Source: Myxococcales bacterium
Lineage (GTDB): Bacteria > Myxococcota > Polyangia > Polyangiales > Polyangiaceae
Assembly: GCA_020430865.1 (NCBI GenBank)
Contig: JAGQIY010000788.1
Coordinates: 1 to 9,316 of the forward strand
Length of the DNA: 9,316 nucleotides
Reading direction: 5' to 3'
The notes beneath the pieces are model-generated. The model saw nothing but the letters and a program-made list of their open reading frames with translations. It was not told the DNA's origin and made no database searches. Below are positions 6,221 through 9,316 of the stretch, in pieces (the first letter of the stretch is position 1; each line of letters starts with the position of its first letter). The position numbers and the translations under genes are program-made.

Positions 6221-8803
6221 TCACGGGCATGGCACCCCCTGAGGCAGGCACAAGAGGCTCGAGCCCTGCACGCAGCAGGTTGGGTTTTGCCCACCGCACT
6301 CCCAGCAGCCGCTGGCGTACTGGAAGGGCTGACAGGTCCCCGCGCTGCAGATCTCGCCGCTGTCGCAGCGATTTCCACAGCCTCCACAGTGTTGGTTGCT
6401 TCGCATAGTGTCCACGCAGTCCCCTCCACAATCCGTTCTTCCGCTGGAACAAGAGAACTTGCAGCCCCCGCCCTGGCAGCGGTTGCCCAGGCCGAGGAGC
6501 CCGCAGCTGTTCCCGCAGCTGCCGCAGTTGGCGTTGTCCGTGCTCTTGTCCACACACACACCGCCACACTTCACGAGACCAGGGGCGCAAGCGTCCGCCT
6601 GGCAGCTTCCTCCCACACAGCGCTCACCTTCGCCGCAGCGATTCGTACAGCTCCCGCATGCGCCAGGGTCCGTCTGTCGGTCGACGCATCCCATGCCCCC
6701 GCTGAAGCCACACAGGTCGGGGGTCGCGGCGCCGCAGCTCAGACTGCAGCTACTGCCCGTACATACCGGCTCGCCGCTCTCGTCGCCCGAAATCGGTTCC
6801 GCACAGGAGTTTCCGCAGGTGCTGCAGTGCTCCGGGTTCGAGCTGGTGTCGACGCACTGGCCGCTGCAGTCGGTCTGACTGCCGGGGCAGTCCATGACGC
6901 AGTCTCCCGCGACACAGACCATGCCGCTGCCGCATTGCCTGCCGCAGCTGCCGCAGTTGTTGGGATCGCTGTTGAAGCTCACGCAGCTGTTGCCGCACTG
7001 GCTGTAGCCCGAGTCGCAGGCGACGCCGCACGCTCCGGCCTGGCAGGTGCGCGAACCATGACTGACGCTGGGGCATACGTTGCCGCAGGCGCCGCAGTTG
7101 TCGGGATCGCCCTGGGCCGGAACGCACTGGTCAGAGCAGCGCACGTAGCCTGCCTGGCAGGTGAAGTCGCAGCTCGCCGTGTCGCAGGTTGCCGTGCCGA
7201 AGCTCGGCGCCGAGCACTCGATGTTGCAGCCCCCGCAGTGCTCGGGATCGCTGCTCGTGTTCACACATGACCCATCACAGTCCGTCGTTGGGGAAGTGCA
7301 GTCGGTCTCGCAAGACCCAGCGAGGCAGACCTCGTCGGTGCCGCACGCCGTGCTGCAGGCCCCGCAGAACAGCTTGTTGGTGTCGAGGTTCACGCACTGG
7401 CCGTTGCACTCCGTGAGCCCCGGGGCACATTGAAAGTCGCACGTCCCCGCGTCGCAGAGCGCCGTCGCTCCCGAGGGCGCCGTGCAACGATTGCCGCAGC
7501 TCCCACAGTTGTCGACGTCGCTGTCCAGCGCCCTGCACTGTCCACCGCAGCGGCTGTATCCGCTGTCGCAGTCGAAGCCGCACATGCCGTCGGCGCACGA
7601 CGCGCTGCCATGAGCCGGCTCCGGGCAGGCGACGCCGCAGCCAGCGCAGTTGGCGGGATCGCTCCGTGGGTCGGTGCACTGACCACTGCACTCGGTGCTG
7701 CCCGTCGGGCAAGAGTCGGTGCATTTCCCTGAGGAACATACCTGGTCTTCGTCGCAGGTCACGCCGCAGCCTCCGCAGTGCGAGGGATTGCTGTCGATGG
7801 CGACGCAGGCGTTACCGCAGCGCACGTAGCCGGGCTCACAGGAGAAGCCACAGCTGCCGGCGCTGCAGGACGCGCTGCCGTGAGCCGGCTTCACGCAGCT
7901 GTTGCCGCAGCTGCCGCAGTTGCTCGGATCGTCGTCGGTGTCGACGCATGCGCCGTTGCATTCGTCATAGCCCGTGCGACAGCTGAAGCCGCAGCTCTGC
8001 GCCGTGCAGGTGGCGTCGGCGTGGCTCGGGGCGTTGCACGCCTGATTGCAGCCACCGCAGTGCCCTGCGTTCGTGTCCACATCGACGCAGGACTGACCGC
8101 ACTGTGCGTACCCGGTGGGGCACTCGTCCGCGCAACCCTGGGGACCGCAGACCTGCGACGCCGAGCAGGCGACGCCGCAACCGCCGCAGTTTGCCGGATC
8201 CGAAGCGGTGTCGACGCACAGGCCATCGCACTCGGTGCGCCCCATTCCGCAGTCGCTCCCGCAGACGCCGGCCTTGCACGCTGCTTCACCGCCAGCTACC
8301 GCCGGGCAAAGCTTTCCACAGGCGTCGCAGTTGTCGGGGTCGGACTTCAGATCCACGCAGGCGTCGCCGCAGCGGGTCAGTCCCGCTTCACAGCTGAAGT
8401 CGCAGCGGCCCTGAGCGCAGGTAGGCACCGCGCCGGGAGGCGCCGTACACGGGGTGTTGCAGGCACCGCAGTGTTCCGGGTTCAGCTGTGGATTGACGCA
8501 CTCGTCATCGCAGCTCTGCTGCCCGGCGGGACAAGCTTCGACGCCCCCGCTTCCAGCGTTGCCTCCCACGCCGCTGGTCCCGCCTGTGCCTCCGCTGCCG
8601 GCGGAGCCTCCGGAGCCGCCGCTCAATCCCTCGCGGATACACACGTCGTCCTGGTTGCAGGAGTATCCAGCGGCGCACTGCCGATTTGCGTCACATGGGT
8701 AGCCCGCGCCATCGGCGTCGAGGTTGGACGAACAGGCGACGAGTACGGCCAGGGCGCACAGCCAGAGCGAGCGCCACACCGCAGCATGCATCGAGCGCGA
8801 CAT
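6221..8803 (-). CDS. Large Cys-rich repeat lipoprotein (Stig1-like repeats)
   Basis: The 860-residue precursor has a type II signal peptide with hydrophobic core LWLCALAVLVA and lipobox LVAC, so lipid would be placed on Cys24. A small 4-Cys segment (37-55: C-x5-C-x5-C-x5-C) and a Gly/Ser/Thr-rich linker (61-88) follow. Residues 91-826 are 16 tandem repeats of 42-51 residues, each with eight cysteines and a core of the form CVD..(D/N)P.NCG.CG..C. A 34-residue tail with six cysteines (827-860, including CWECGG and TCC) closes the protein. The core resembles the Stig1-type Cys-rich domain that is frequent in myxobacterial surface proteins; function is unknown, perhaps surface adhesion or a rigid disulfide-bonded stalk. 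The cysteine-rich fold needs oxidation, consistent with export. The ATG at 8803 overlaps the stop of the PEGA gene (TGATG) and has a G-rich Shine-Dalgarno-like run about 9 bases upstream. An in-frame open stretch continues upstream to 9301 but is the wrong frame of the PEGA gene. Confidence 0.85.
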   Translation of the reverse strand: MSRSMHAAVWRSLWLCALAVLVACSSNLDADGAGYPCDANRQCAAGYSCNQDDVCIREGLSGGSGGSAGSGGTGGTSGVGGNAGSGGVEACPAGQQSCDDECVNPQLNPEHCGACNTPCTAPPGAVPTCAQGRCDFSCEAGLTRCGDACVDLKSDPDNCDACGKLCPAVAGGEAACKAGVCGSDCGMGRTECDGLCVDTASDPANCGGCGVACSASQVCGPQGCADECPTGYAQCGQSCVDVDTNAGHCGGCNQACNAPSHADATCTAQSCGFSCRTGYDECNGACVDTDDDPSNCGSCGNSCVKPAHGSASCSAGSCGFSCEPGYVRCGNACVAIDSNPSHCGGCGVTCDEDQVCSSGKCTDSCPTGSTECSGQCTDPRSDPANCAGCGVACPEPAHGSASCADGMCGFDCDSGYSRCGGQCRALDSDVDNCGSCGNRCTAPSGATALCDAGTCDFQCAPGLTECNGQCVNLDTNKLFCGACSTACGTDEVCLAGSCETDCTSPTTDCDGSCVNTSSDPEHCGGCNIECSAPSFGTATCDTASCDFTCQAGYVRCSDQCVPAQGDPDNCGACGNVCPSVSHGSRTCQAGACGVACDSGYSQCGNSCVSFNSDPNNCGSCGRQCGSGMVCVAGDCVMDCPGSQTDCSGQCVDTSSNPEHCSTCGNSCAEPISGDESGEPVCTGSSCSLSCGAATPDLCGFSGGMGCVDRQTDPGACGSCTNRCGEGERCVGGSCQADACAPGLVKCGGVCVDKSTDNANCGSCGNSCGLLGLGNRCQGGGCKFSCSSGRTDCGGDCVDTMRSNQHCGGCGNRCDSGEICSAGTCQPFQYASGCWECGGQNPTCCVQGSSLLCLPQGVPCP
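6326..8533 (-). repeat. 16 tandem 8-Cys repeats with a 47-47-43 super-repeat
   Basis: The long unit is C-x6-C-x3-C-x9-C-x2-C-x3-C-x9-C-x4-C-x3 (47 residues). The short unit is the same except that the sixth-to-seventh Cys spacing is 5 instead of 9 (43 residues). Repeats 1-12 run long-long-short four times: DNA blocks 8123-8533, 7712-8122, 7301-7711 and 6890-7300, each exactly 411 bp. Repeats 13-16 (6326-6889) are 51, 49, 46 and 42 residues and break the pattern. Copies differ at many positions, so the array is old rather than a recent expansion. Confidence 0.9.
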
Positions 8804-9316
8804 CAGAAGTGTCCCCCCGCGAACGCGGCGCACTGACCCGGCAAGCAACCGAAGCCCACCTTCGTGTCGCCCTCGCGGTTGAAGTCGAGGTACAGCAGCA
8901 CCCCGCTGGTCAGTGCAGCGACGGCCCCCACGCCGAGAAAGATGCGGGACGTCGTCTGCCGGCTCTCCATGCTGGCGTAGGCGTCCTGATACTCGAGCTG
9001 AGTGGGAGCGTCCTCGGCGTCGCTCTCCGCGCCTCTGCGCGACAGCTCGAAGACCAAGGACGTCGCGAGGGCTGCCGTCGTCACACCCAGCGCCGTCCAG
9101 GTCCAGACCGAGATCTGCGGCTCCGTCCCCCGATCCGCGTTCATGGCCGGCGGCGGCGTCGTCTTCGGCGCCTCTGGCTTGAGAGTCACGTCGATGTCCT
9201 GGGCACGATCTGGTCCCAGCAGGAGCTCTCGTTCGTAGTTCGTGTAGCCATCCTCTTCCACGCGGATACGATGGCGACCGGGAGGCAGCTCGCCGGTCCA
9301 CGGTGACTTGCCGACC
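8803..9316 (-). CDS. PEGA-domain membrane protein, N-terminus beyond window
   Basis: Only the last 170 residues are visible; the frame is open to the right edge, so the start lies outside and the first in-window start-like codon (GTG at 9261) is not the true start. The visible part begins with the end of a PEGA domain: GKSPWTGELPPGRHRIRVEE then DGYTNYERELLL and IDVTLKPE. Then come a Pro/Thr-rich linker (about 48-67), a transmembrane helix (ISVWTWTALGVTTAALATSLVF, near 68-89), an acidic/polar loop, and a second helix (near 123-144, IFLGVGAVAALTSGVLLYL). PEGA domains are small beta-sandwiches found in surface and envelope proteins, thought to bind peptidoglycan or other partners. The layout of PEGA plus two helices near the C-terminus is common in myxobacteria. 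The stop overlaps the Cys-rich lipoprotein start as TGATG, implying coupled expression and perhaps a shared envelope function. Confidence 0.8.
   Translation of the reverse strand, partial: VGKSPWTGELPPGRHRIRVEEDGYTNYERELLLGPDRAQDIDVTLKPEAPKTTPPPAMNADRGTEPQISVWTWTALGVTTAALATSLVFELSRRGAESDAEDAPTQLEYQDAYASMESRQTTSRIFLGVGAVAALTSGVLLYLDFNREGDTKVGFGCLPGQCAAFAGGHF

Noticed and set aside
6326..8533. Regular repeats of ~130-140 bp that could suggest a CRISPR-like or satellite array
   Set aside because: The periodicity comes from coding repeats with conserved cysteines. The DNA copies are diverged and there are no identical direct repeats with unique spacers.
6185..8836. Long Ala/Val-rich open frames on the plus strand opposite the Cys-rich gene
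   Set aside because: They are reverse-complement shadows of GC-rich Cys/Gly codons. They lack recognisable domains, and the minus strand shows a signal peptide, lipobox and exact Cys spacing.
1..9316. Possible defence, toxin-antitoxin, phage or conjugative system
   Set aside because: Apart from the IS21 remnant there are no integrase, phage, restriction, toxin or RNA-guided nuclease motifs. The remaining genes are regulators, enzymes and envelope proteins.

Overview
The window looks like chromosomal DNA of a GC-rich myxobacterium, probably a Polyangiales/Sorangiineae-type member of the Myxococcota. This is inferred from style rather than from a marker gene. The signs are very high G+C at third codon positions, Gly/Ser/Thr/Ala-rich linkers directly after lipoprotein signal peptides, a large lipoprotein built of 8-cysteine repeats, a PEGA-domain membrane protein, and several TetR regulators beside small metabolic genes. 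I see no rRNA, tRNA or CRISPR array.

Left part (1-1446, minus strand): a decayed IS21-family insertion sequence. istB is intact. istA keeps only its last ~170 codons. Two copies of a ~19-bp motif beyond istB look like the right-end subterminal repeats. The broken istA end is joined to about 35 codons of another gene, whose ATG overlaps the stop of the next gene upstream (TGATG). I read this as the 5' stub of an operon gene, possibly a sulfotransferase-family protein, destroyed by the IS.

Middle (1446-4256): a minus-strand operon, SDR oxidoreductase then a DUF1214-type protein (then the broken gene), divergent from a plus-strand TetR regulator. Only 32 bp separate the two start codons. That gap holds an imperfect 21-bp palindrome covering both ribosome binding sites, a good candidate operator. 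The likely logic is a TetR repressor controlling itself and a small oxidoreductase operon, with an unknown substrate.

Centre (4257-5543): a 263-bp spacer with several hairpins, then an exported intradiol ring-cleavage-type dioxygenase carried on a Tat/lipobox signal and a Gly-rich linker, then a strong hairpin terminator shared with the converging gene.

Right part (5544-9316, minus strand): in transcription order, a PEGA-domain membrane protein (its start lies beyond the window), an 860-residue Cys-rich lipoprotein translationally coupled to it through TGATG, and a second TetR regulator. The Cys-rich protein has 16 eight-cysteine repeats. The first 12 follow an exact 47-47-43-residue pattern repeated four times. 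This super-repeat is the most striking structure in the window. I found no evidence of a defence or other wholly new multi-gene system.
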